64,000 nt of DNA from Sphingobacterium micropteri (GTDB lineage: Bacteria; Bacteroidota; Bacteroidia; Sphingobacteriales; Sphingobacteriaceae), in contig NZ_JACOIK010000001.1 in NCBI RefSeq assembly GCF_014692515.1, positions 372,001-436,000 of the forward strand, in the 5' to 3' direction. The stretch's first letter is position 1; every line of letters begins with the position of its first letter. Positions 1 to 7,932 of this stretch are shown one piece after another. Below the pieces are notes generated by a model. That model was not told the DNA's origin and made no database searches. It saw only the letters and a list, made by a program, of their open reading frames with translations. Made by a program: the position numbers and the translations under genes.

Positions 1-10
1 TATGGGTTGT

Positions 11-1153
11 CTAATGTCTAATTATATGCGGTATAAAGCGGCTTTTGTCCGTGGTAATTGGCATATCAGATTCTCTAAAGGAGATGCCACAAGCCTCCTG
101 TCCTATAATCCAGCTGCCGATAATCGAAAAACCAGTATCTTCACGGTGTAAGTTAGCCAGCTCCTGGTAGATGTATCCCTCTTCTCCATATTCGCCATCG
201 GTGTGATAGATCATCTGCTTGTCGTAATACATCTCTATATTGGCACCCTCACGAGACAGGATAGGTTTTTTGACAAAATGCTTCAAGTGTGCTGGTTCCT
301 TAAAATAAGCAGCTAGAAGATAAGGATGATTAGGAAATAATTCCCAGAGTATAGGAAGTATCGCTTTGTTGGATAATAGCATCTTCCAAGATGGCTCTAT
401 CCATTGTGCCTCGTTGGGGTCGTTTACAATATGCACACCAAACTCTTCCTGTGCCATCCATTCCCAAGGGTATAATTTAAAAATAGAGAGAATGGGTTCG
501 CCTTCCAGATCGACAAAACTATTGCCACTCCACCCGATATCATCGATATAGATAAGTTTAGTGTCAATACCTGCCTGAAGAGCGGTGTCGCGGAGATATT
601 CGACATTTGTCAAGTCTTCCAAGGTTTCTTTGGCACAAGAAAAATGTAGAACATTTCCTTTAAGGTAGGGTTTTAGTTCTGTCCAGCTCCGAATCAATTG
701 CTCGTGGATACTATTGAATTGGTCCGTAAGTTCGGGAAAATAGTGGTTCTTCCAATACCATTGTACGATACCCGTCTCAAAGAGTGAAGTCGGTGTATCG
801 GCATTGAATTCCAGCATCTTTAATGTGCCCCGTTCGGCATTATAGGCAAAATCAAAGCGCCCATATATCGCCGGATCGTCATTCTCCCAGGTCCGCTCCA
901 TATGGGGAATCATAAAAGGCGGTATATGAAAATGCTGATACTGCTTGTTCCTGATAATGTATTCAACGGCATCTAGACACATCTGCCATAGCTCGTTGGT
1001 CGCTTTATAGATCAGATCAGCATCTCGATTACGGATTTCATAATAATAATCGTCGATCCAGTATGGTATCTCATCGAGTGTATGGTAACCATATCCGATA
1101 GATTCCAAACGGGACTGCCATTGCGGATCGATCCGCAGTTTTTTGATTTGCAT
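11..1153 (-). CDS. Glutathionylspermidine synthase-like ATP-grasp protein (YgiC type)
   Basis: 380 aa, close to the length of E. coli YgiC (about 386 aa). The family carries a preATP-grasp/ATP-grasp ligase fold related to the synthetase half of glutathionylspermidine synthase; YgiC-like stand-alone proteins have no settled substrate. Visible family motifs are EFNADTPTSL at residues 115-124 and KKPILSREGANI near residue 295, the latter part of the nucleotide-binding half. No signal peptide, so cytoplasmic. Its ATG shares a base with the stop of the preceding lipoprotein gene (TGATG), giving translational coupling. It is the last gene of a three-gene minus-strand operon. The family assignment is firm; the reaction and substrate are not known from sequence. 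Confidence 0.85.
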   Translation of the reverse strand: MQIKKLRIDPQWQSRLESIGYGYHTLDEIPYWIDDYYYEIRNRDADLIYKATNELWQMCLDAVEYIIRNKQYQHFHIPPFMIPHMERTWENDDPAIYGRFDFAYNAERGTLKMLEFNADTPTSLFETGIVQWYWKNHYFPELTDQFNSIHEQLIRSWTELKPYLKGNVLHFSCAKETLEDLTNVEYLRDTALQAGIDTKLIYIDDIGWSGNSFVDLEGEPILSIFKLYPWEWMAQEEFGVHIVNDPNEAQWIEPSWKMLLSNKAILPILWELFPNHPYLLAAYFKEPAHLKHFVKKPILSREGANIEMYYDKQMIYHTDGEYGEEGYIYQELANLHREDTGFSIIGSWIIGQEACGISFRESDMPITTDKSRFIPHIIRH

Positions 1154-1524
1154 CAGGAACCGTAGGAAGAACGCGTATTAGAAGTTGCACTACGACCAAA
1201 ACCGCCGCGCTGAGACTGATAAGCAGCTGCCTTCGCAGCATTGGTGCCAGCCACCGATTGCGGATGCAAACTGTTATTAGCGTAGCCGAAACCTCCTCCT
1301 AAGTGTCTAAAAGCCATAAACCAGAGTAGGGCAGAACCCATGCCATTTCCCGAACGTTCTTGTGAATAGCTATCGGTGACTTCTGTATAAGCGGCTGTCG
1401 TGTCTGCCCGCATAAATATCCGCTGTTTGCCCTCCGCAGTTTGCGAGTCTTTGGGCTGTGCACAAGAAGCTAATACCGAAGTGATTAAAACTAATTTTAT
1501 ACTTTTTGATGCTGTTTTTCTCAT
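1153..1524 (-). CDS. Small YgiB-like lipoprotein
   Basis: 123 aa with a signal peptide ending in a lipobox (LASC, Cys21), so a predicted lipoprotein. The C-terminal third is Gly/Ser/Arg-rich, with GGFGRSATSNTRSS before the end. This resembles the tail of E. coli YgiB (DUF1190), which also pairs with YgiC; the middle part also has the Gly-rich GGGFGYANN stretch seen in YgiB. It overlaps the ATP-grasp gene by one base downstream, and its own ATG overlaps the stop of the upstream lipoprotein gene (TAATG). Homology to YgiB is inferred from tail composition plus operon partner, not from a full alignment. Function unknown; an envelope partner of the ATP-grasp enzyme is likely. Confidence 0.75.
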   Translation of the reverse strand: MRKTASKSIKLVLITSVLASCAQPKDSQTAEGKQRIFMRADTTAAYTEVTDSYSQERSGNGMGSALLWFMAFRHLGGGFGYANNSLHPQSVAGTNAAKAAAYQSQRGGFGRSATSNTRSSYGS

Positions 1525-1817
1525 TATTGTACAGTTACATAGATAGGTACCTTACTCAATGTGGCAGATGAATCCGTGGTATTCCAAGTGCCTGGTGCTA
1601 TAGCGGTCACCATGGTATCGCTCTTCGAGGTAATTTGCTCGCCATTGTACCAGATATGCTGTGTGGTAATATGTAATACAGAATCTCCTTTAGTCACCGT
1701 TTTTAAAGTGACTTCCCGGGCTGATTTTTTATCCAGGTGTTCCAATGCTTGCTCGCTTTGCCCATTGTTACAAGACATAAAGCCGATGAAGCAAAGTGCC
1801 GATAATAAATATTTCAT
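1524..1817 (-). CDS. Small hypothetical lipoprotein
   Basis: 97 aa, first gene of the overlapping operon that ends in the YgiC-like protein. A short hydrophobic N-terminus ends in FMSC (Cys16), a lipoprotein cleavage site. The mature part is about 80 residues, rich in Thr/Ser and beta-prone, with no recognised domain. The stop codon overlaps the next gene's start by one base. I do not recognise the family; the tight coupling suggests that it acts with the YgiB/YgiC-like pair in the envelope. Confidence 0.7.
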   Translation of the reverse strand: MKYLLSALCFIGFMSCNNGQSEQALEHLDKKSAREVTLKTVTKGDSVLHITTQHIWYNGEQITSKSDTMVTAIAPGTWNTTDSSATLSKVPIYVTVQ

Positions 1818-1970
1818 CTATTTATTTTTTCTTGTCGCTGATAAGAGCCCGAGCAAATAACCAAGCTTGCGAACTCATCGAAGATAATCATCAAGTTGCA
1901 CCCATGATTATTTACGCCTCAGTCCCATGTACTGATTTTTTTACAAAATTAACGAAAATACATTACATTC

Positions 1971-3338
1971 TTATTTGTTTTCCGGTATTACGGCCCAAAT
2001 AACATTGGCGGCGTCATCCGTAACAAGCATATAATGCGAAGTAAATACAACAGCGACAGGGCGTCCATAGACCTCCGACTTTTTTTCGTCAGCAACAAAG
2101 CCAGTTAGGAAATCCTGCGGCTCACCTATAGGTTTTCCATGCTCGAACGGTACGAAAACTACTTTATACCCGACGAGATGCGACCGGTTCCAAGACCCAT
2201 GTTGGCCTATATATGCTCCTGCTTGGAAAGCAGACGTTCTACTAAATGCTAAACCTAGCGAAGCCGTATGCGAACCAAGTGCATAGTTAGGTGTAAGCGA
2301 TTTTGCGGTTAATGAATCTGGAGCCACACCTAGGCTTTCAGGATGTTCTGTACGCCATCGCGGGTCGACATGCTTCCCCCAGTAGGTATAGGGCCATCCA
2401 TACCAACCGCCCGATTTTACGGCGGTAATATAATCGGGAACAATCTCATCACCAAGTTCATCCCGTTCATTGACAGCAGTCCACAATTGACGCGTAGTCG
2501 GTTCCCAGTCCATACCTACAGGGTTTCGGAGACCTGCTGCATATATTTTCTTATCCGAACCATCAGGATTGATTTCTAAAATCAACGCTCTGCCGACCTC
2601 CTTGTCCATCCCATTCTCTCCAACATTGCTACCCGAACCGACGGATATATATATTTTTGATTGATCGTCATTTGTACTTAAGTTACGGGTCCAGTGATTA
2701 TTGTAGCCTCCGGCCGGTAGGGAAAGAATCTTTTCGGGCTTGTTTGTAATCTGCCCACGAGAAGGATCATAGGGAAAGCGTGTTAACGCATCGGTGTTTG
2801 CTACATAAAAATAATTGCCAATGATCAGCATGCCATAAGGCTGCGACAGACCACTTAAAACAATATCTTTTTTTTCGGCTATGCCGTCGTTATCGTCGTC
2901 TCGAAAGCGCAGTATTTCATTGGGACTTTTATCGCGGAAAAGATTGCGTGAGTTTTCCTTCTCGGGATCTTCTTTTTCTTTCTCTGTGCGTGACTGCGCA
3001 ACAAAAATATCCCCATTCTCCGCCACGTAGATGTTTCGTGGACTATTAAGGTCACCGGCAAAAGCAACAACCTTATATCCTGACGGTGCAATTGGCATAC
3101 GGTTATCTTTCCAGCCAATTACTTTTGCAAACTTGTTCTGCGAGGGCGTATCAAAGGGTGCTTTTAAGTCGATTTCAGCACCATATTCTGCCGTAATAGA
3201 ACTTGTATCACTATTTTTAGTTAATGTGTCTTTGTTGTCTGAGGAGCCGTTGCCGGATCCGCTGCAGGAGATGATCAACATAATAATGGGCAAAAGTGCT
3301 ATTATCTGTCTTACTTGCCGTATGTTCTTCTGTTTCAT
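1971..3338 (-). CDS. PQQ-dependent sugar dehydrogenase-like lipoprotein
   Basis: 455 aa from the ATG at 3338. The longer ORF to 3455 would place 39 unlikely residues before a clean lipoprotein signal (IIMLIISC, Cys25), so the shorter start is preferred. The body is a six-bladed beta-propeller of the soluble glucose/sorbosone dehydrogenase family (GSDH): AENGDIFVAQSRTEKE in blade 1, AAGLRNPVGMDWEP mid-protein, and the typical late motif QHGSWNRS. The family oxidises aldoses or related sugars with PQQ in the periplasm; many Bacteroidota members are uncharacterised and may serve other roles. It stands alone, and a 10-bp inverted repeat lies just before the start codon. Confidence 0.85.
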   Translation of the reverse strand: MKQKNIRQVRQIIALLPIIMLIISCSGSGNGSSDNKDTLTKNSDTSSITAEYGAEIDLKAPFDTPSQNKFAKVIGWKDNRMPIAPSGYKVVAFAGDLNSPRNIYVAENGDIFVAQSRTEKEKEDPEKENSRNLFRDKSPNEILRFRDDDNDGIAEKKDIVLSGLSQPYGMLIIGNYFYVANTDALTRFPYDPSRGQITNKPEKILSLPAGGYNNHWTRNLSTNDDQSKIYISVGSGSNVGENGMDKEVGRALILEINPDGSDKKIYAAGLRNPVGMDWEPTTRQLWTAVNERDELGDEIVPDYITAVKSGGWYGWPYTYWGKHVDPRWRTEHPESLGVAPDSLTAKSLTPNYALGSHTASLGLAFSRTSAFQAGAYIGQHGSWNRSHLVGYKVVFVPFEHGKPIGEPQDFLTGFVADEKKSEVYGRPVAVVFTSHYMLVTDDAANVIWAVIPENK

Positions 3339-3340
3339 AT

Positions 3341-3380
3341 GATTGTTATATTTTGCTATATCAATAGTTTTATAACAATC
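3341..3380. repeat. Inverted repeat in the leader of the sugar dehydrogenase gene
   Basis: GATTGTTATA (3341-3350) and TATAACAATC (3371-3380) are perfect 10-base reverse complements separated by 20 bases. The structure ends two bases before the start codon at 3338. It could be a leader hairpin hiding the initiation region or an operator. Confidence 0.5.
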
Positions 3381-3536
3381 TTTTTGAAGGATAGTTCCTT
3401 CTTCATAACAGTTTCTCTTCTGGCTGTCATAAAAAGCATAAAAGTGATTCTCCATTTTCAGAGCCCCAAAAAGTGTATTAACTTTAAATTGTTCATCTGG
3501 TAAATTGACTTAGTGGCAGATTAATGGATATACACT

Positions 3537-4445
3537 ATGGGAAAACAAACAAACTTTGAAGTCATCATTATCGGTGGTAGTTACGCCGGTCTCTCTGCGG
3601 CGATGTCTTTGGGTCGTTCTTTACGCTCGGTATTGGTTATTGACAGCGGATTGCCTTGCAACCGGCAGACGCCACATTCACAAAACTTCTTGACACACGA
3701 CGGACAGACACCTGGCCAGATTATCGCAGAAGCTAGGGGTGGACTTATGAAATATGGTACCATAAAGTTTCACAATGGTCTTGCAGTCCGTGCGGAGAAA
3801 ACAGGCCAAGGTTTTACCGTGACTACCCGCACTGGGGAGACATTCAACGGACAAAAGCTCATATTTGCCACCGGTATAAAAGATATTATGCCTGCTATTC
3901 CCGGTTTTTCAGCGTGTTGGGGCATATCCGTCATTCACTGTCCATACTGTCATGGTTACGAATATCGTAACGAAAAAACAGCTATTCTCGCCAACGGCGC
4001 AAAAGCCTACCACTTAGCATCTTTGATTAACAACCTGACGGACGACCTTACACTTCTTACAAACGGCAGGGTTGAGTTTGATTTTCCAGCTGCCGAAAAG
4101 TTGAAGGCAAACGGTATAGGTATTACCGAGAAAGAGGTTGTGGAGATCACCCATGAAGATGGTTATGTTAAAGAGGTTGTTTTTGCTGATGGCAGCCGCG
4201 AGGCTTTTACAGCGGTATACGCTGCTTTGCCTTTTGAGCAACATTCAGATATTCCTGCAGCTTTGGGCTGCGCGTTCACCGAACACGGTTATATTCAAGT
4301 CGATACGATGCAGAAAACCACGGTTGAAGGTATTTTTGCTTGCGGCGACAACGCCGTTATGATGCGCTCGGTGGCAAATGCTGTCGCTTCCGGAAATGTT
4401 ACGGGTGCTATCGTCAATAAAGAGCTTGTGGACGAGCGTTTCTGA
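3537..4445 (+). CDS. Thioredoxin reductase-like NAD(P)/FAD oxidoreductase
   Basis: 302 aa, typical for the low-molecular-weight thioredoxin reductase superfamily. The FAD-binding GGSYAG is at residues 13-18, a redox-type CPYC at 135-138, and the C-terminal FAD motif is in ACGDN near residue 275. The NADPH-binding segment is weaker than in true TrxB (ILANGAKAYHLA instead of a clear GxGxxA). Such proteins often reduce small disulfides or serve as stand-alone flavin oxidoreductases rather than reduce thioredoxin. It is monocistronic, downstream of a divergent sugar dehydrogenase and convergent with the Lrp regulator. A disulfide reductase is likely; the partner is unknown. Confidence 0.85.
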   Translation: MGKQTNFEVIIIGGSYAGLSAAMSLGRSLRSVLVIDSGLPCNRQTPHSQNFLTHDGQTPGQIIAEARGGLMKYGTIKFHNGLAVRAEKTGQGFTVTTRTGETFNGQKLIFATGIKDIMPAIPGFSACWGISVIHCPYCHGYEYRNEKTAILANGAKAYHLASLINNLTDDLTLLTNGRVEFDFPAAEKLKANGIGITEKEVVEITHEDGYVKEVVFADGSREAFTAVYAALPFEQHSDIPAALGCAFTEHGYIQVDTMQKTTVEGIFACGDNAVMMRSVANAVASGNVTGAIVNKELVDERF

Positions 4446-4530
4446 CCTGCTATAAAAACTATGTTTCCTTACGAAAACGACGTACGTTGTAACAATCGAT
4501 CTCGGATCGTCGTATCTGGAGTATAGTGGC

Positions 4531-4992
4531 TCAAAAACTAATATTGTGTGAATTCTTGATTTCTGCCATCACAAAAGTGCTATGTGTGCTTCCAATACTT
4601 TCGACGGTACCTAACTTGTTAAAAACAAACTCTTGATAATGTTTCATATCTTTAGCAAAGACTTTCAAGATAAAATCGTAGTCGCCGGAAATATTGTAGC
4701 ATTCTACCACCTCATCGATCTTCATAATGTCCGCTACAAAACGATGGCCAATCTTGCGATCATGCTGTTTCAATTTGATATTACAAAAAACAATAAAACC
4801 TTGGCTGAATTTTTCGGGATTGAGTAAAGCAATGTACTTTTTAATATATCCTTCATTCTCCAATCTTCTTACCCGTTGTAATACCGGTGTTGGCGACAAA
4901 TTTACCTGTTTAGCCAATTCCTTAATCGTATGATTAGAATCATTTCCCAATATTTTCAATAGTAATAAATCCGTCTTATCAAGTTCTTCCAT
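4531..4992 (-). CDS. Lrp/AsnC family transcriptional regulator
   Basis: 153 aa from the ATG at 4992. The ORF extends to 5031, but a TAnnTTTG -7 element at 5016-5023 would place the transcript start near 5009, so the longer start would not be transcribed. The N-terminal winged HTH includes TIKELAKQVNLSPTPVLQRV, and the C-terminal RAM (ligand-sensing) domain follows from about residue 65. The family senses amino acids and controls their metabolism. It is divergent from an epimerase/MetE-like pair, which it may control; that is inference from position. Confidence 0.9.
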   Translation of the reverse strand: MEELDKTDLLLLKILGNDSNHTIKELAKQVNLSPTPVLQRVRRLENEGYIKKYIALLNPEKFSQGFIVFCNIKLKQHDRKIGHRFVADIMKIDEVVECYNISGDYDFILKVFAKDMKHYQEFVFNKLGTVESIGSTHSTFVMAEIKNSHNISF

Positions 4993-5015
4993 AGCATAAA
5001 ACTCTTTTGTGGGGA

Positions 5016-5023
5016 CAAATTTA
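5016..5023 (-). promoter_or_regulatory. -7 element of the Lrp-type regulator gene
   Basis: TAAATTTG on the minus strand matches the Bacteroidota TAnnTTTG -7 box. It sits about 24 bases before the ATG at 4992 and supports that start. No clear -33 TTTG is seen. Confidence 0.45.
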
Positions 5024-5115
5024 GATAACAAAAAGTTAATTATGCTAAAATATCTTGTTGAAAAAGTGATATCCTCTGATTATTTAAAAATTTATGGTTA
5101 TTAATGCGTACGAAT

Positions 5116-5123
5116 TAACTTTG
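5116..5123 (+). promoter_or_regulatory. -7 element for the epimerase/MetE-like operon
   Basis: TAACTTTG matches TAnnTTTG and would start transcription near 5130, leaving a leader of about 65 bases before the ATG at 5196. It lies in the divergent region shared with the Lrp gene, where Lrp could bind. Confidence 0.45.
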
Positions 5124-5195
5124 CGTAGCGTAAAACTGATGAAAAAAAATATCTAATTTTACGGAACTGTTCAGCATAAATACAGTGATTATTTT

Positions 5196-6209
5196 ATGAA
5201 ATTTTTAGTTACCGGAGGTACCGGATTTATTGGAGCACGTGTGGTGGTTAACCTATGGGAGCGTAAAATACCGGTAGTCGTTGCCGATTTGAATTTGAAT
5301 ATCGCGTGGACAAAGCAGATCGCGCTTTTAAAATATCGGGAGGATCCGCTTAAACTTGCCGAACTTCAGGAGCAAATAGATCAAACTTCATTTATACACC
5401 TCGATGTTTCAAACAGAGAACAGGTTAATGAGGTGTTTCTTAAATTCCCCGATATTACACATGTTATTCATTTGGCTTACCTAATGAGTGCGGAAGTAGA
5501 AGCCGATCAGTATCGCGGAGCTGCCGTCAATATCCAAGGTATGATTAATATGTTTGATATGACGGTCGATCATAAACTGACACGCCTTGTGTTTGCTAGT
5601 AGTGAAACCATTTATGGGGCGAAGCACAGCGCATATGGTGACGAAGATTATGCCGTGAGGGAGGAAGACTTCTGTTCCCTTGATGATCATTTTTATACCT
5701 ACGGCGTAATGAAGATGCTCAATGAGTTCACAGCGCAAAAGTATATCAAAACCAAGGGGGTCAGCATTGCCGCTATGCGCCCACCGGTGGTATATGGGGA
5801 TGGACGGATGCGTGGATCGGTTCTCTGGGCCTGTGAGTTTGCCACAAATCCGGCACTTGGTCAGCCGGTTAAATTACCGTTCTCGAAAGACGCCCGCGAC
5901 TGCTGGATTTATGTTGATGATGTGGCGGAGCAGTTTGTCCGACTTTCTTTAAAATCAAAACTCAACCATTTCGCCTACAATAATGGCGGGCATTCCGTAA
6001 CGGCGGAGGAACTGATGCTGACGGTTCAACGTATTGTTCCGGATGCACAGTACGAATTTGACGAAAATGTGTCGCGTACGGCGTTAATAGATCGTTGTGA
6101 CAGCTCCCGGTTGGAACAAGAAATTGAGTTTATTCCCCGATCACTGGAGGATGGTGTGCGAACACAAATTGAGGAAGCGCGTTGCAGACAGCTGCAGATC
6201 AGTTATTAA
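5196..6209 (+). CDS. NAD-dependent epimerase/dehydratase family protein (extended SDR)
   Basis: 337 aa. The N-terminal Rossmann motif GGTGFIG is at residues 7-13. The catalytic pair lies in YTYGVMK (Tyr-x3-Lys) with an upstream SSETIYG strand that supplies the Ser/Thr. This is a complete extended short-chain dehydrogenase, the family that includes sugar-nucleotide epimerases and some lactone or sugar-acid dehydrogenases. It is cytoplasmic. The start of the downstream MetE-like gene lies about 50 bases after its stop, so they are probably one operon. Substrate not predictable; no sugar-nucleotide biosynthesis genes are nearby, so a catabolic role is possible. Confidence 0.85.
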   Translation: MKFLVTGGTGFIGARVVVNLWERKIPVVVADLNLNIAWTKQIALLKYREDPLKLAELQEQIDQTSFIHLDVSNREQVNEVFLKFPDITHVIHLAYLMSAEVEADQYRGAAVNIQGMINMFDMTVDHKLTRLVFASSETIYGAKHSAYGDEDYAVREEDFCSLDDHFYTYGVMKMLNEFTAQKYIKTKGVSIAAMRPPVVYGDGRMRGSVLWACEFATNPALGQPVKLPFSKDARDCWIYVDDVAEQFVRLSLKSKLNHFAYNNGGHSVTAEELMLTVQRIVPDAQYEFDENVSRTALIDRCDSSRLEQEIEFIPRSLEDGVRTQIEEARCRQLQISY

Positions 6210-6259
6210 AAAAGTTCTATATTTATTGCCAATTAAGTGCGATATTAAAAGTAAGATAT

Positions 6260-7249
6260 ATGTCAGGATTTCGTAATACAGTTGTAGGTAGTTATCCCCG
6301 TCCAGAAAAATTAGCGGATACGATGAAACGGCCGGTGATGAATCGGGATGAAGTGGATGATTACATTAAGTGGGCGGCAAAAGATCAGGCTAGTTTGGGC
6401 TTGGATACGATCACCGACGGTGAAGGATATCGGGAGAATATGTATTATTTCTATCAAAAACGTATTGATGGTATTACTTTCGAGGATATGCCTAAGGTTT
6501 CTTTTGGTACGGCTGGTTTTGGAATTGAGTGTCCCAGAGTGATTGGAGAGCTTAAGAATCCACGCTTTGATATTGCCCGCAACTGGAAAATCGCCCGTGA
6601 TGCTGCTCCCAACGGCGTAGAGGTTAAATTGACCGTAACCGGGCCGCATGTGTTGTATCGTTTCAGTGTGAATGAACGTAAAGATCTTTATCCTGATGCA
6701 CAGGCATTATGCCGTGCGTGGGCAAATGTTTTGAGAGATGAAATTGTGGAAGCTATCGCTTTGGGATGTGAGCATGTACAGTTTGATGAACCCATGTGGA
6801 CAGAATCTCCCGAAGAAAGTCTTTGGGCAGCCGAGATCTTGGCCGAGCTGATCGAATCACTGCCTAAAAAAGTACGGGTGGGTCTACATGTATGTGGGGG
6901 TAATCCGAGAAGAAAGCGAGTTTATTTTACGAAGTATACAGATCTGGTAGAGGCTTTTAAAGCCGTTCCGGTAGATGAGCTTTTGCTAGAACATTGTACG
7001 TTGAGCTATAATATGTTGGAATTGTTTGATGAATGGGATTTTAAAGGAGATTTAGCCATAGGTGTGATAGATCAACGCAGTGACGCGCTAGAATCTATTG
7101 AGGAAATACGAGAGCGTTTAAAGCCTGCGTTGGATTATTTTCCTGCGGATCGTTTGATTTTAACGAGCGAATGCGGGTTTGGACATGTGCCCATTGACGT
7201 CACCCATGCCAAATTAAAGCGCTTAGTAGAGGCTTCTAAAGTGTTATAA
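6260..7249 (+). CDS. MetE C-terminal-like (cobalamin-independent methionine synthase family) protein
   Basis: 329 aa from the ATG at 6260. The longer ORF to 6182 would overlap the epimerase and adds residues unlike the family start, which is normally a TTVVGSYPRP-like strand as here in NTVVGSYPRPEKL. At less than half the length of full MetE, it matches only the catalytic C-terminal barrel. Zinc-ligand motifs are visible in LHVCGGN and SECGFGH, so the metal site looks intact. Such short proteins can use small methyl donors or carry out related thiol/C1 chemistry; many are uncharacterised. It is paired with an extended SDR enzyme and opposite an Lrp regulator. Confidence 0.8.
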   Translation: MSGFRNTVVGSYPRPEKLADTMKRPVMNRDEVDDYIKWAAKDQASLGLDTITDGEGYRENMYYFYQKRIDGITFEDMPKVSFGTAGFGIECPRVIGELKNPRFDIARNWKIARDAAPNGVEVKLTVTGPHVLYRFSVNERKDLYPDAQALCRAWANVLRDEIVEAIALGCEHVQFDEPMWTESPEESLWAAEILAELIESLPKKVRVGLHVCGGNPRRKRVYFTKYTDLVEAFKAVPVDELLLEHCTLSYNMLELFDEWDFKGDLAIGVIDQRSDALESIEEIRERLKPALDYFPADRLILTSECGFGHVPIDVTHAKLKRLVEASKVL

Positions 7250-7287
7250 AATTTGGCGGATGGTTTTTTTTATGGGGAGCGTTTGGG

Positions 7288-7902
7288 TTAGAAGATTTTA
7301 TTAGCCCATTCGATCTCTTCTTGATTAATCGCGTGTCCAAAATTCTCGTAAACTTTTAGCGTGACATCTGCATTCATTTCATTCAGTATTTTTTCGGTAG
7401 CATATACCCGCTCTATAGGTACATGAAAATCTGGGTTGCTCGTTCCTATAAAAATGGGTGTTTGCTGAAAGTCGCCTTGGTAGTTCCGTCTATTGATTTT
7501 CTCGCCGATGATGCCGCCGATGATCGCAACCGCACCGCCATACTGCTGGGCGTTTCTAGCGATATACTCTAAGGTTAAACAGGCACCTTGTGAGAACCCA
7601 AAGAAGTAGATGTTTTTCGGCGTTATGCCAGCATCGGTAGCTGTTTTCACGCTCTGGTCAACAATGTCTATCGCCGATGTTAGCCACGGTTCATTTTGTT
7701 CGATAGGCGCGATAAAGGAGTGCGGATACCACGTGTGATTTGTAGCTTGGGGCGCTAAGATGGCATAGCTGCCCACATTCAAGTGTGTCGCAAGCCCCAA
7801 AATATCTTCTGCATTGCCGCCCCGCCCATGAACCATAATTAAGGCCTTTTCTGCGTTGTTTAAAGCTTTACCAGCAGTGTTTAGTGCGAAATGATGTGTC
7901 AT
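7288..7902 (-). CDS. Alpha/beta hydrolase, MhqD-like phospholipase/carboxylesterase family
   Basis: 204 aa alpha/beta hydrolase of the small carboxylesterase (YtpA/MhqD) type. The catalytic triad is readable: Ser104 in GFSQG, Asp158 in SNPDFHVP and His190 in FGHAI; the oxyanion-side motif HGRGGN is at 25-30. It lies 30 bases downstream of a ring-cleaving dioxygenase gene on the same strand. In Bacillus, MhqD and MhqO act in quinone and azo-compound stress defence, and this pair has the same make-up. Likely role: hydrolysis of a ring-cleavage product or detoxification of quinone adducts in the cytoplasm. Confidence 0.85.
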   Translation of the reverse strand: MTHHFALNTAGKALNNAEKALIMVHGRGGNAEDILGLATHLNVGSYAILAPQATNHTWYPHSFIAPIEQNEPWLTSAIDIVDQSVKTATDAGITPKNIYFFGFSQGACLTLEYIARNAQQYGGAVAIIGGIIGEKINRRNYQGDFQQTPIFIGTSNPDFHVPIERVYATEKILNEMNADVTLKVYENFGHAINQEEIEWANKIF

Positions 7903-7932
7903 TATTCAAATATTTACGTTGTTTTATACCTT

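Noticed and set aside
1796..2002. Plus-strand 68-aa frame
   Set aside because: Lies across the intergenic gap and the ends of two minus-strand genes, with no start signal or family likeness.
3339..3455. N-terminal extension of the sugar dehydrogenase
   Set aside because: 39 residues before the lipoprotein signal are not signal-like, and an inverted repeat fills that DNA.
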